DNA from: AP-15 sp963703665
GTDB taxonomy: Bacteria; Pseudomonadota; Alphaproteobacteria; ATCC43930; CGMCC-115725
Direction: 5' to 3'
Assembly (NCBI GenBank): GCA_963703665.1
Contig: CAVPFB010000007.1
Coordinates: forward strand, 186,001 to 250,000
DNA length: 64,000 bases
Shown here: positions 53,661 through 62,239 of the stretch, one piece after another
How positions within the stretch are numbered: the first letter of the stretch is position 1
Layout of the letters: the number at the start of each line of letters is the position of its first letter
Made by a program: the position numbers and the translations under genes
The notes under the pieces: generated by a model
What the model was told of the DNA's origin: nothing
What the model saw: only the letters and a program-made list of their open reading frames with translations
The model's database searches: none

Positions 53661-55022
53661 CGAGGCGCTTCCGCACCTTGCGCTGCGAGCCCGATTTTGG
53701 CGGCGAAGTCGTCGCCGCGCTCGGCGAAATCGCGGTAGTAGCCGTAGCTCGGCGCGGCCGGCGACAGCAGCACCACGCCGCCCGGCGCCATCGCCCGCTT
53801 TGCATAGGCGACCGCGTCCTCCATCGACTGCGCGCGATACGCGGTAAAGACGGTTTCGCGCCCCGCTCGCTCGGCGGCAACGAGGCCGGCATAGATCCGC
53901 TCTCCGCTGGCGCCGAGGCAGACGATCCGTCGGGCAGCACCTGCGGCCAGGGCGGCGATCAGCTTACCATAGTCGATGCCGCGGTCGTATCCGCCGACGA
54001 TCACGGCGATGTCGCGCCCTGCATAGGCCGCGAGCGCGGCCATCGTCGATTCGGGCGCGGTCGATATGCTGTCGTCGACGAACAGCACCCCGCCGGTTTC
54101 ACCAAGCTCCTGCTGGCGGTGCGGCAGCGGACGGAAATCGCCGGTCGAATTCGAGAGCGGCCGGAAGATCGATGTCGAGCCGCTTTGCGACGGCCAGCGC
54201 CGCACACAGGTTCGAGACATTGTGCGCTCTGGCCAGGTAGCGATTGCCGATTTCGCCGATCCGCCTGCCGTCGTCGAAGATTTCGGAACCGCGCCGATGG
54301 ACACCGTGCTCGTCATTGAAGAAGGCCATGTACGGTGGCAGAGGCCGGGACGACCCCTCGACGGCCGACGCCGCCTCGCGGTTGATGATCGCACAGCGGC
54401 TGTGGCCCAAGAGGTTGAGCTTGTCGCGATAATAGGCGTCGAGCGTGCGATGCCAGTCGATGTGCTCGGGAAACAGCGAGGTCAGCACCGCCACGTCGCA
54501 GACCGCGTCGAAATCCGCGGCCTGATAGCTCGACACCTCGATGACCGCGTAGCCGGCCGTCGGATCGGTCTCGGTGATCGGGACCCCGATATTGCCGATC
54601 AGCGCCACCCGCCGGCCGAGCTTTTCCAGGATGTGCGCGAGCAGCGAGGCGGTCGTGCTCTTACCCTTGGTCCCGGTCACGCAGATCGTCGCGACATCGC
54701 TGCCCTCGGCGAACCACAGGTTCAACAGGGAGGTGATTTTGACCCCGTTCCGGCGGGCGATTTCAATTTCGTCACGATAGAGGCTGACGCCGGGCGACTT
54801 GACGATCACGTCGATGTCGCCGAGAGCGCGGGCAACCCGCTCGGCGCCAAAAGCACAGTCGATATTGTCGAACCCGGCCGGCGCCGAGGCATCCTCGGCA
54901 TCGTCCAGCAGCAGCAACGGGAGGCTCGGGTGCCGCGCCCGCAGGAAGCCGATTGCCGCGCGGCCTTCGCGGCCGAGTCCCCAGATCGCGACCCGCGCCG
55001 CGCCGAAATCAGCCGCACGCAT
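53657..55022 (-). pseudogene. murD2: MurD2-type UDP-MurNAc-L-Ala--L-glutamate ligase, frameshifted
   Basis: ATG 55022 overlaps the murL end. The N-terminal 'VAIWGLGREGRAAIGFLRAR', ATP motif 'ICVTGTKGKSTTASLLAHI' and 'VIEVSSYQAADFD' show a Mur ligase of the MurD kind; the C-domain 'LPHRQQELGETGGVLFVDDS' with 'ISTAPES' is in another frame. Removing one T from GAATTC (54147-54152, giving GAATC) restores 'ALESTGDFRPLPHR' and a 454-residue protein. In Xanthomonas a MurD2 adds L-Glu, and MurL then inverts it; the murL neighbour here suggests the same. The break falls in a GANTC site and may be a sequencing artefact. Confidence 0.82.
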
Positions 55023-56340
55023 CGAGCAGGGCCATGAAGGCCGCCGGCACCCGGTGCGGATGCCGGGCCGCAAACAGCGCGCCGTACCCGGCCAGGTCGA
55101 TCTTGCGCAGCGCCGGAAACGCTGTATTCAGCCGCCGCACCACCGCGTCGTGACGCCAGTCGGGATGATGGCGCAGATGCGCTATGACCGCAGCGCTCTC
55201 GGCGATCTCGCCGACGCATTCGAACGGTTTGTGCTCGCGCAGGCCGCACAATGCCGCAAAGCCGTCGATCTGGGTTTCGTCATCGAGCATGTCGCGGCCA
55301 AAGGTCCCGACCAATTGCGGCTTTGCGACGAACGGCGCCAAGGCCAGGAACACGAACCGGCATTTCGGGCAGTCGCAGCACCAATGCCGGCCGCGCTCGG
55401 CCGGAGATTGCCGGAATGCCGTGTTGCAGCTGCGAAATATCCCGAAATATTGCGGGTGTCGGGCAAAACGCCGGGCGATCTCGATTTCCGACAACGGCCG
55501 GAGCAGCGAGAAGTAGGCGAGGCTCGGCGAGACGTGATTGTAGACATAGCCGGCAAATCCCCGCTCGAACTCCAAGGATTTGCTGTACTGATGGTTGATC
55601 GCGACTTCGCCGACCGTCAGGTTCGGCGCGCTGGCGGAATGTTCGTTGGACATGGCGATCGCATCGAAGCCCGAGAGCACGGCGCAGGCCAAGACGATCG
55701 CGCTCAGGATCCCGGTAATCGGCACGTGGCCGTTCAGCGCGCCGCCGTCGTTGAGCCGCATAAGCGCTGGGTCGAGCCGGCGGCTGACCCGGATGTAAGG
55801 CAGCTCGGCCGCGGCGATGCAGGCGGCGATCGGCGACGCATCGCCCAATGAGAACAGGACGAGGTCCTCGCCGCCGGCCTTCAAACACTCGAGGGTGACG
55901 ATCGAATCCTTGCCGCCGCCCACCGGCACGCAGGTGCGCCGCGGCAATTCGAGCGCAATCGGCGCCGCGGGTTCAATCGGATCGACGCGAAACCGGCAGC
56001 GCCCGCGCAGCGAGATGCGGTTTTTCCAGGCGAATTCGGCCAGACCTTTTTCGTAGAAATCCTGCAGGAACAGGGCGGTGTCCCGATCGAGCGGGAACGC
56101 GTCGCAACGCAGCGTTTCCGGCACCAGGGCTTTGTAGTAGCTGACCCCGGACAGCAAGAAAATCAGCCGGAAAATCCGGTCCAGCACCTCGGACGCCGCT
56201 GGCGACAGCTCCCGCTGCGGAAATTCGAAGATCAGCGTCTCTTCAAAGCCCGGACCGTCGGCGAACCGATAGCGCAGCCGCAGCGCAGCCGTCGCCGGAT
56301 CATATCGATAACTCTCGAAGACGAACTCGCTAGGCCTCAT
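55009..56340 (-). CDS. murL: MurL, UDP-MurNAc-L-Ala-L-Glu epimerase
   Basis: 443 residues from ATG 56340; the open frame further upstream is antisense to the next gene. It opens 'FVFESYRYDPATAALRLRYR' and has 'SGVSYYKALVPETLRCDAFP', the PP-loop-like 'CVPVGGGKDSIVTLECLKAG', 'AIAMSNEHSASAPNL' and a Cys cluster 'RHWCCDCPKCRFVFLAL'. These fit MurL, which uses ATP to epimerise the L-Glu added by MurD2 to D-Glu on the UDP-linked precursor. It overlaps its neighbours by 11 and 14 bases. Confidence 0.8.
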   Translation of the reverse strand: MRPSEFVFESYRYDPATAALRLRYRFADGPGFEETLIFEFPQRELSPAASEVLDRIFRLIFLLSGVSYYKALVPETLRCDAFPLDRDTALFLQDFYEKGLAEFAWKNRISLRGRCRFRVDPIEPAAPIALELPRRTCVPVGGGKDSIVTLECLKAGGEDLVLFSLGDASPIAACIAAAELPYIRVSRRLDPALMRLNDGGALNGHVPITGILSAIVLACAVLSGFDAIAMSNEHSASAPNLTVGEVAINHQYSKSLEFERGFAGYVYNHVSPSLAYFSLLRPLSEIEIARRFARHPQYFGIFRSCNTAFRQSPAERGRHWCCDCPKCRFVFLALAPFVAKPQLVGTFGRDMLDDETQIDGFAALCGLREHKPFECVGEIAESAAVIAHLRHHPDWRHDAVVRRLNTAFPALRKIDLAGYGALFAARHPHRVPAAFMALLDACG

Positions 56341-57250
56341 GCCGGCTCTCGGCCAAGGCACGGATCGCGCGCAGTTTCCGGTGATGGACGGCGAGGTGGA
56401 GATTGTCGATCGTCGCGGCCTGCACCCGCGAGACGCCGTCGACCGCCGGCCCGTCGACGAGCATGGCTTCGAGCACCCGTCCCTCGAGCCCTTCGTCGAG
56501 GTATCCGACCAGCGGCCCGCGCCAATCCGGGCGAAGGCAGGCGAGCGCACCGAGCAACCCATACGCGCCCCAATGCGAAACGCCGGCCACGATCAGATGC
56601 CGGGCCGGGGTAGCACAGGCGATCAGCTCGCCATGCGTGACGTGCTGCGCAATCAGGCCGCGCGGCAACGCACCCATGCCGATCTCGTTGCCGCCGTCGC
56701 CGACCGCGATCGTCTCCCATGGGCCGGCCGCGAACAAATCGTCGAGCGGCGCTGTGTGCGCGCTGATGTCCTGGCCGCGCATGTTCCGCGGCGTGCCGTC
56801 GGCACTGCGTCCGCAGCGCTCGATCGAGATGGCGTGGGTGATCCCGGCGTTACGCCAGGTTTCGATCAGCGAGGTCAGCGGCGCGCCGACGGCGACCGCA
56901 TCGACCGGCACCTCGTCAGCACCTGCCACCGCCATGGCCACCGCGCAGGCGCTGCGGCATGGCTCGTCAGTGGCAAGGCGGCACGGAATGCCGACCTCTG
57001 CAAGCCCCCTGGCCAGCAAAGCCGCGCCGACCGGGCCATCGGTTTCAGCCGCCGGCGGCGAGCCCGAGGGCACATAAAAGCCGGTGATCAGCCCGACCCG
57101 GCATGGCTGCGCCGAGGCCAGCGCCGTCGCAGCGCCGCGCAATCCGCCGCTGGCGGCCGCGCACAAGGCGCCGATGTTGCGGCCGACATCGGTTTGGATC
57201 ATGCGCTCGATCCGGTCGACGAGCGAACGGGGGTCGGCTGCTCTCGCCAT
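56330..57250 (-). CDS. DUF4392 protein (D-glutamate cyclase C-domain homologue)
   Basis: 306 residues from ATG 57250 (TTG 57259 is an alternative). Blocks include 'VGLITGFYVPSGSPPAAETD', 'THAISIERCGRSADGTPRNM', 'AVGDGGNEIGMGALPR' and 'VSHWGAYGLLGALAC'. This is the DUF4392 family; in mammals a DUF1445-DUF4392 fusion (DGLUCY) converts D-glutamate to 5-oxo-D-proline. Here the two domains are separate neighbouring genes upstream of murL. Enzyme activity in bacteria is inferred. Confidence 0.8.
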   Translation of the reverse strand: MARAADPRSLVDRIERMIQTDVGRNIGALCAAASGGLRGAATALASAQPCRVGLITGFYVPSGSPPAAETDGPVGAALLARGLAEVGIPCRLATDEPCRSACAVAMAVAGADEVPVDAVAVGAPLTSLIETWRNAGITHAISIERCGRSADGTPRNMRGQDISAHTAPLDDLFAAGPWETIAVGDGGNEIGMGALPRGLIAQHVTHGELIACATPARHLIVAGVSHWGAYGLLGALACLRPDWRGPLVGYLDEGLEGRVLEAMLVDGPAVDGVSRVQAATIDNLHLAVHHRKLRAIRALAESRHEA

Positions 57251-57263
57251 CGCGAGCAAACCG

Positions 57264-58079
57264 TTACAGGCTCGCCAGCCTGGTATTGAGCAGGTCGGTT
57301 ATCAGCATCGAACCCGGCGCATGGGTGAGGCAGAAATCGGGCCGGGCCTCGGCGATCACCGCCTGGGGCGTGACGCCGCATGCCCAGAACACCGGCAGTT
57401 CGCCGCTGCGGACCGGGACGCTGTCGCCGTAGTCGGGCTTGGCCAGATCCTCGATGCCGATCGCCGCGGGCAAGCCGATATGCACCGGCGCACCGTGCAC
57501 CGAGGGAAAACGCGAGGTGATCTGGACGGCCCGTATCGCATCTGCCGGCGCCAGCGGCCGCATCGAGACGACCAGCGGACCGACGAACGGTCCGGCCGGC
57601 CGGCAACGGATATTGGTGCGGTACATCGGCACGTTCGAGCCGCAGGTGAGATGGCGCAGTTCGATCCCGTCCTCGACCAAAGCCTGCTCGAACGAAAACG
57701 AGCAGCCGAGCGCAAAGCTGACCAGATCGTCGCGCCAGACATGGCGCACTTCGAGCGGCTCCTCGACCAGCTCGCCCCGGCGCCAGACCCGGTATTTCGG
57801 CAGGTCGGTTCGGATGTCGAGGTCCTCGCCCAGGCCCGGCAGGCGCGGATCGCCCGGCTCTGAAACTGCCAGCACCGGACAGGGCTTGGGGTTCGCCTGC
57901 GCGAAGCGCAGAAAGTCATGGGCCAAGGCTTTCGGCAAAATCACCAGATTTGCCTGGACATTTCCGGCCGCCAGACCCGCCGTGGACCCGGAAAACTCCC
58001 CGGTCCGAATGCGCCGTCGCTCGCGCCGGCCGGGTTCGACACCTCGATCAACTGCTGCTGCGCTCATCAGGCGATCCAT
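57264..58079 (-). CDS. DUF1445 protein (D-glutamate cyclase N-domain homologue/putative hydro-lyase)
   Basis: 271 residues. Clear family blocks: 'FALGCSFSFEQALVEDGIEL', 'NVPMYRTNIRCRPAGPFVGP', 'VVSMRPLAPADAIRAV', 'HGAPVHIGLPAAIGI' and 'ELPVFWACGVTPQAV'. DUF1445 is annotated as a putative hydro-lyase and is the N-terminal half of vertebrate D-glutamate cyclase. It is the first gene of the run DUF1445-DUF4392-murL-murD2-lipoprotein, with 13 bp to the next ATG. Start uncertain between 58079 and 58067. Confidence 0.82.
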   Translation of the reverse strand: MDRLMSAAAVDRGVEPGRRERRRIRTGEFSGSTAGLAAGNVQANLVILPKALAHDFLRFAQANPKPCPVLAVSEPGDPRLPGLGEDLDIRTDLPKYRVWRRGELVEEPLEVRHVWRDDLVSFALGCSFSFEQALVEDGIELRHLTCGSNVPMYRTNIRCRPAGPFVGPLVVSMRPLAPADAIRAVQITSRFPSVHGAPVHIGLPAAIGIEDLAKPDYGDSVPVRSGELPVFWACGVTPQAVIAEARPDFCLTHAPGSMLITDLLNTRLASL

Positions 58080-58161
58080 GTTCGGGTGACAGAACCTACC
58101 GTCGAGCGAACGCAGCGGTCAAAGCATGGCCCCGCCCGCCTCGCCCGGGTATTTCTTCGCC

Positions 58162-58344
58162 TCAATAATGACCGAAATACCCGCCGCCGCGCAGCAGCCA
58201 CAGGATCACCAGGATCAGGATGATCGCCCCGAGCACGCCGCCGACACCGTACCCGCCGCCGCGGCCGTAATAGCCGCCGCGGTAATAGCCGAAGCCACCG
58301 CCGAACAGGATGATCAGCAAGATTATGATGAGGATAAGGCCCAT
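58162..58344 (-). CDS. small Gly/Tyr-rich membrane protein
   Basis: 60 residues with ggag placed before ATG 58344. Two hydrophobic helices ('LILIIILLIILFGGGFGY' and 'GAIILILVILWLL') flank a Gly/Tyr/Arg-rich loop. Small proteins of this composition are common in alphaproteobacteria and have no known function. Confidence 0.6.
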   Translation of the reverse strand: MGLILIIILLIILFGGGFGYYRGGYYGRGGGYGVGGVLGAIILILVILWLLRGGGYFGHY

Positions 58345-58431
58345 GGCTATTTCTCCATCGCAATGCCGCAGCCAACAGCTTCGGCCAGCATAGTATCATG
58401 CTCTAGGACGGCCCGCCGCACGTTGATTAAC

Positions 58432-58689
58432 TTATAGGCACCCGGCGAGCGAGGTGGGAATTATCTGCGCAGTGCGCGATGCCCAAAGCGCCATCGTCGC
58501 CGCGGGTGGAGGATCTCGAACCGGCGGCGGCGGAGGTTCGACCGGGGGCACCGGCACCGGCACCGGCGGTTCTTCGATCGGCCGCGGGCGATCCGGATCG
58601 GGGGGCGGCTGCGGCGGCGTGCCGGGCGGCGGATGCGGCGTCGGGCCTTGCGCCGAACGGTCTGCGGCAGGGTCGGGCGGGCGGGGCAT
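58432..58689 (-). CDS. proline-rich small protein, uncertain
   Basis: 85 codons, about 40% Pro in the first 65, with 'RPRPIEEPPVPVPVPPVEPP'. It starts 15 bp below the glk stop with gggaga touching the ATG, too close for a good ribosome site. Pro-rich hypothetical proteins like this do occur, but the composition also fits chance in GC-rich DNA. Confidence 0.35.
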   Translation of the reverse strand: MPRPPDPAADRSAQGPTPHPPPGTPPQPPPDPDRPRPIEEPPVPVPVPPVEPPPPPVRDPPPAATMALWASRTAQIIPTSLAGCL

Positions 58690-58704
58690 TCTCCCGAGCG
58701 CCCT

Positions 58705-59694
58705 TCAGCCGGAAAGCAGTGCAGCGCAGCCGAGAAACGCCGCCAAATTATGGGTCACGACATAGGTCGGGATCGCCGCGAGATAGGCTTCGAACCGCCC
58801 TTTGGCCTCGAAGCGGGCGCGAAACGGCGAATCGGCGAAGAAACGCCCCAGCCGCGGCACGATCCCGCCGGCGATATACACGCCGCCGCGGGCGCCCAGG
58901 GTCAACGCCAGATTGCCCGCCATCGTGCCCAGCATCGCGCAGAACATCATCGTCGCCTCGACACACGGCGGATCTTCTCCGCGCATACCGAGATCAGTGA
59001 TCTGCGCCGCGGTATAGCCACGCGACAAGGTTCCGTCGATTTCAGCCAAAATGTTATAGAGGTTGACGATCCCCGGCCCCGACAGCACCCGCTCCGCCGA
59101 AACATGGTCGAAACGCCGGCGCATATGGTCGAGGACGGCACTTTCCCGATCGGTCGCCGGCGCCATCGTCGCATGACCGCCTTCTGCGGTCAGCGCGACC
59201 CAGCTCGCGGCGCAGACGACGAGCCCCGAAACTCCGAGCCCCGATCCCGGCCCCAGCACCGCCAGCGGCGCGCCCGGCGCCGCCGTGCCGCCGCCGACCG
59301 TCATCCGATCGTCCGGGCCGAGATGCGGCAGCGCCAGCGCCTGTGCAGTAAAGTCGTTGATCACCTCGAACCGGTCGAAGCCGAACCGCGACTTCAGCGC
59401 GACAATCGAAAAGCTCCAGGGATGGTTGGTCATCGACACGCGGTCGCCGGTGACCGCCGAGGCGATGGCGATCGCAGCCTTCCGCGGCATCGGCCATTCG
59501 CCAGGGGCGGCGAGATAGTCGGCGAGCGCGTCTTCGATCGTCGGATAATGGTCGATCGCGTAGCTGCGCCAATGCAGGATCTTTGCGCTCGGAGAGACGA
59601 GACCGAAGCGGGCGTTGGTGGCGCCGATGTCGCCGACCAGCCAGGTTTCGGCAACCGGCCCCGAAGCGCCCGACGGGCCACTCGCCGTCGTCAT
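58705..59694 (-). CDS. glk: glucokinase
   Basis: 329 residues. ATG 59694 overlaps the otsA stop by one base. Glucokinase (Glk/HexA-type) motifs: 'WLVGDIGATNARFGLV' (phosphate loop), 'VINDFTAQALALPHLG', 'VLGPGSGLGVSGLVV' and 'EGGHATMAP'. It phosphorylates glucose to glucose-6-phosphate, the substrate of OtsA, so it feeds trehalose synthesis. The large frame joining it to otsA is an accident of the otsA frameshift, not a fusion protein. Confidence 0.88.
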   Translation of the reverse strand: MTTASGPSGASGPVAETWLVGDIGATNARFGLVSPSAKILHWRSYAIDHYPTIEDALADYLAAPGEWPMPRKAAIAIASAVTGDRVSMTNHPWSFSIVALKSRFGFDRFEVINDFTAQALALPHLGPDDRMTVGGGTAAPGAPLAVLGPGSGLGVSGLVVCAASWVALTAEGGHATMAPATDRESAVLDHMRRRFDHVSAERVLSGPGIVNLYNILAEIDGTLSRGYTAAQITDLGMRGEDPPCVEATMMFCAMLGTMAGNLALTLGARGGVYIAGGIVPRLGRFFADSPFRARFEAKGRFEAYLAAIPTYVVTHNLAAFLGCAALLSG

Positions 59695-61173
59695 CACCGA
59701 CGTTCGCCGCTCGCGGCAAGGGCGGCGACGAAGTTCTCGCGCCACCGGGTGATGTCGTTGCGCTCGATGGTCGCCATCATCGCCGTCCATCGCTCCTTGC
59801 GTTCGCCGAGCGACATGGTCAGCCCTTGCCGAATCGCCTCGGCCATGCCCTCGATGTCGTGAGGATTGACCAGCACCGCCTCTCCCAGCTCCTGCGCCGC
59901 GCCGGCGAAGCAGGAAAGCACCAGCACCCCCGGATCCGCCTCCGGCTGCGAGGCAACATACTCCTTCGCAACCAAATTCATGCCGTCTCGCAACGGCGTC
60001 ACCAAGCCGATCCGAACTCGCCCGAAAGAACCCAGTCAGAACCCGGTGGTTAAAGCTCTTATTGATGTAACGCAGCGGCGTCCAGTCGAATTCGCCGTAA
60101 CGGCTGTTGATGTTGCCGGCCGAGGCGGCGAGGGCGCGGCGGATCTGCTGATATTCCGGAACCTCCGAGCGCGAGGGTGGGGCGATTTGTATGAAGACGA
60201 TGCGGCCCCGCGTATCGGGGCAGCTTTCGAGCAACTGGGCAAAGGCCTGAAACCGCGCCGGCAGACCCTTTGAATAGTCGAGCCGATCGACACCGATCAT
60301 CAATGTGCGCTCGCCGAGGCTCTGCCCGAGCCGCCGCATCTGGCGGGTTCCGTCGGCCGCCACCGCCTGCGCCGCGACCGCGGCGACGTCGATCCCGATC
60401 GGAAAAACCTGAGCCCGCACGATGCGACCGAAGGCCCGCAGCACGCCGTGCCCGAAATCCTCCGCGCCGGCCCAGCGGATCAGATAGTCGCAAAAACCAT
60501 GGAGGTCCGATTTGGTCTGGAAGCCGACAAGGTCGTAGGCGCACAGCGCTTCAACGAGATCGCGATGGCTGGGCAGCACCCGCAGCAGTTCCGCCGGCGG
60601 AAACGGCGTGTGCAGGAAAAACCCGATCGGCTGGCTGCTGTCGAGCCGGCGCAGCTCGCGCCCGAGCGGGATCAGGTGATAGTCATGCACCCAGACCAGA
60701 TCCTGCGGCTGCAGCATCGGCGCCAATGCCCGTGCGAACATGCGGTTGACGCGCAGATAACCCGCCAAGTCGCGCCGCGTATATTCGACGAGCGACCCAC
60801 GGAAATGAAACAGAGGCCAAAGGACTCGATTGGCAAAGCCAAGGTAATACTCATCGAAATCACGGCGCGACAGGTCGAGCGTGGCGAAGGTGAGCGGACC
60901 GCGCGCGGTCACCGCCGGTTCGGCCCCGGCCTCTTCCTCGACTTCTCCGCTCCAGCCGAACCAGATACCGCCGCTGTTTTCGAGTGCAGCGCGGATGGCG
61001 ACCGCGAGACCGCCCGAATCCGGCTTCCCGCTGTCGACCGCAACTCGATTGGAGACGACGACCAGCCGGCGATTTGCGCCCGCATCGCGCTGCAGGAAGG
61101 GTTCGGCCCCCCAGGCCCGCACGGCCGCGCCCGAGGCGCTGCTTGCAATGCCATCACCCTGCATCATGTTCAT
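59694..61173 (-). pseudogene. otsA: trehalose-6-phosphate synthase, frameshifted
   Basis: ATG 61173 (61167 also possible) encodes a GT20 enzyme: 'RLVVVSNRVAV', 'DLVWVHDYHLIPLGRELR', 'MIGVDRLDYSKGLPARFQAF'. The frame breaks after 'LTGFFRAS', and the rest ('LVTPLRDGMNLVAKEYVA' onward) is in another frame. Removing one base from GAACTC (60014-60019), giving GACTC, restores 'FFRASRIGLVTPLRDG' and a 492-residue protein. It makes trehalose-6-phosphate from UDP-glucose and glucose-6-phosphate. Lies between otsB and glk. The break is in a GANTC site and may be an artefact. Confidence 0.88.
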
Positions 61174-61222
61174 CCCCGCTCGTCGTTCTTTCGCTGAACG
61201 CTGACAATCGTTGCATGTTCCC

Positions 61223-62005
61223 TCAGAGGCTTGATTCCTCAGCCGACTCTCGGTTTTCCGCAAGCCAGGCGAGGACCGCCGCGACCGAGGGCAGGGCGTA
61301 GCGCGCGCGTGTATCTGCAGACCGTCCGACCCGGATCGCTATCCCGTGCCGGCGGTCGATTTCGGAAAATCCGTCCTCGTCGGTCACATCGTCGCCGACA
61401 AAGATCGGACGCCGGCCAAAAAATGGCGGCTCGTCGAGAAACGCGGCGATCGTGGTTCCTTTGTCGGCCCCGCGGGGCTGAAATTCGACGACCATCTTGC
61501 CGGCGATCAGCCGCAGGGCAGTCTCCGCCTGGCGGTGCAACGCCAGGGCCAGAGCCAGGATTTCGTCCTCCCGCTCCGGCGCCGCACGGTAATGCAGCGC
61601 CACGGTCCCGTGCTTGTCCTCGAGAATGAGGCCGCTGCTGTCGCCTGCCAGCGCCGCGAGGGGCGGGCGGAGGCGGTCGAGTGCGGCTGCGGCGGCACTG
61701 TCGATTCGTTGATCGACGGTGCCATCGGCCCGACGACGCTCGATGCCGTGGAGGCCTGCGGCTGGCCCGCGCCACGGCTGGAACAGTCGATCGAGCTCGG
61801 CCAACGGACGACCGCTGACGAGCGCCAGCGCACCGCCGCGCTGCTGCGCCACTCGGCCGAGCAGCGCCGGCAATACGGACGGGACTTGGACGCGATCGGG
61901 GCGCTCGGCGATCTCCAGCAGGGTTCCGTCGACATCGAGAAACAGCGCCGAGCCCAGGTCGAGCGGCGGCGGCCGCAGGGATTCCGGCAGCGTGCTGATC
62001 GTCAA
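61223..62005 (-). CDS. otsB: trehalose-6-phosphate phosphatase
   Basis: 260 residues from TTG 62005, which has aggga 7-8 bases upstream; the frame is open to 62083 but without support. HAD phosphatase motif I 'LFLDVDGTLLEIAERPD', 'LALVSGRPLAELD', 'VALHYRAAPE', and the last motif 'FVGDDVTDEDGF' are the OtsB set. It removes phosphate from trehalose-6-phosphate. First gene of the otsB-otsA-glk operon, 49 bp before otsA. Confidence 0.9.
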   Translation of the reverse strand: MTISTLPESLRPPPLDLGSALFLDVDGTLLEIAERPDRVQVPSVLPALLGRVAQQRGGALALVSGRPLAELDRLFQPWRGPAAGLHGIERRRADGTVDQRIDSAAAAALDRLRPPLAALAGDSSGLILEDKHGTVALHYRAAPEREDEILALALALHRQAETALRLIAGKMVVEFQPRGADKGTTIAAFLDEPPFFGRRPIFVGDDVTDEDGFSEIDRRHGIAIRVGRSADTRARYALPSVAAVLAWLAENRESAEESSL

Positions 62006-62110
62006 AAATCTGTCCCTTGTGCGTTGCACATGAAGCCCTGGACCGGCGGTGCCTAACTCCCTGATCTGGCCTGGAATCTCCAACGATGCCAGAGGTTTCG
62101 AAAAAATCGG

Positions 62111-62139
62111 CTTGACATCGCAGCGAAACGCATTAGGTT
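62111..62139 (+). promoter_or_regulatory. candidate housekeeping promoter
   Basis: CTTGACA at 62111-62117 is a good alphaproteobacterial -35, and TAGGTT at 62134-62139 a weak -10 with a 16-bp spacer. It points to + in a region with no + strand gene and lies about 70 bp before the terminator at 62209-62239. Confidence 0.5.
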
Positions 62140-62145
62140 GTGCAG

Positions 62146-62239
62146 TGCGGTAACGATCGCCGGTTGTGGTCTTACCGTACGTCTTCTAGGCGTTTCCTCC
62201 CTAAACTTGGGCCGCGCTGAGTTGCGGCCCAATTTTTTT
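62146..62239 (+). ncRNA. candidate small RNA with anti-Shine-Dalgarno motif
   Basis: A promoter-like site and an intrinsic terminator enclose about 94 nt of + strand sequence with no coding frame. Just before the terminator it carries tttcctccct (62193-62202), an exposed CCUCC of the kind alphaproteobacterial sRNAs use to block ribosome sites. It is antisense to the 3' end of the phhA frame, and its promoter lies about 110 bp upstream of the otsB start codon. Start site is estimated; family unknown. Confidence 0.5.

Noticed and set aside
58705..61263. One 852-codon frame that looks like an OtsA-glucokinase fusion
   Set aside because: The middle (about residues 425-540) is nonsense; the real otsA C-terminus lies in another frame at 59694-60005 and glk has its own start at 59694. 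The join is caused by a one-base frameshift.
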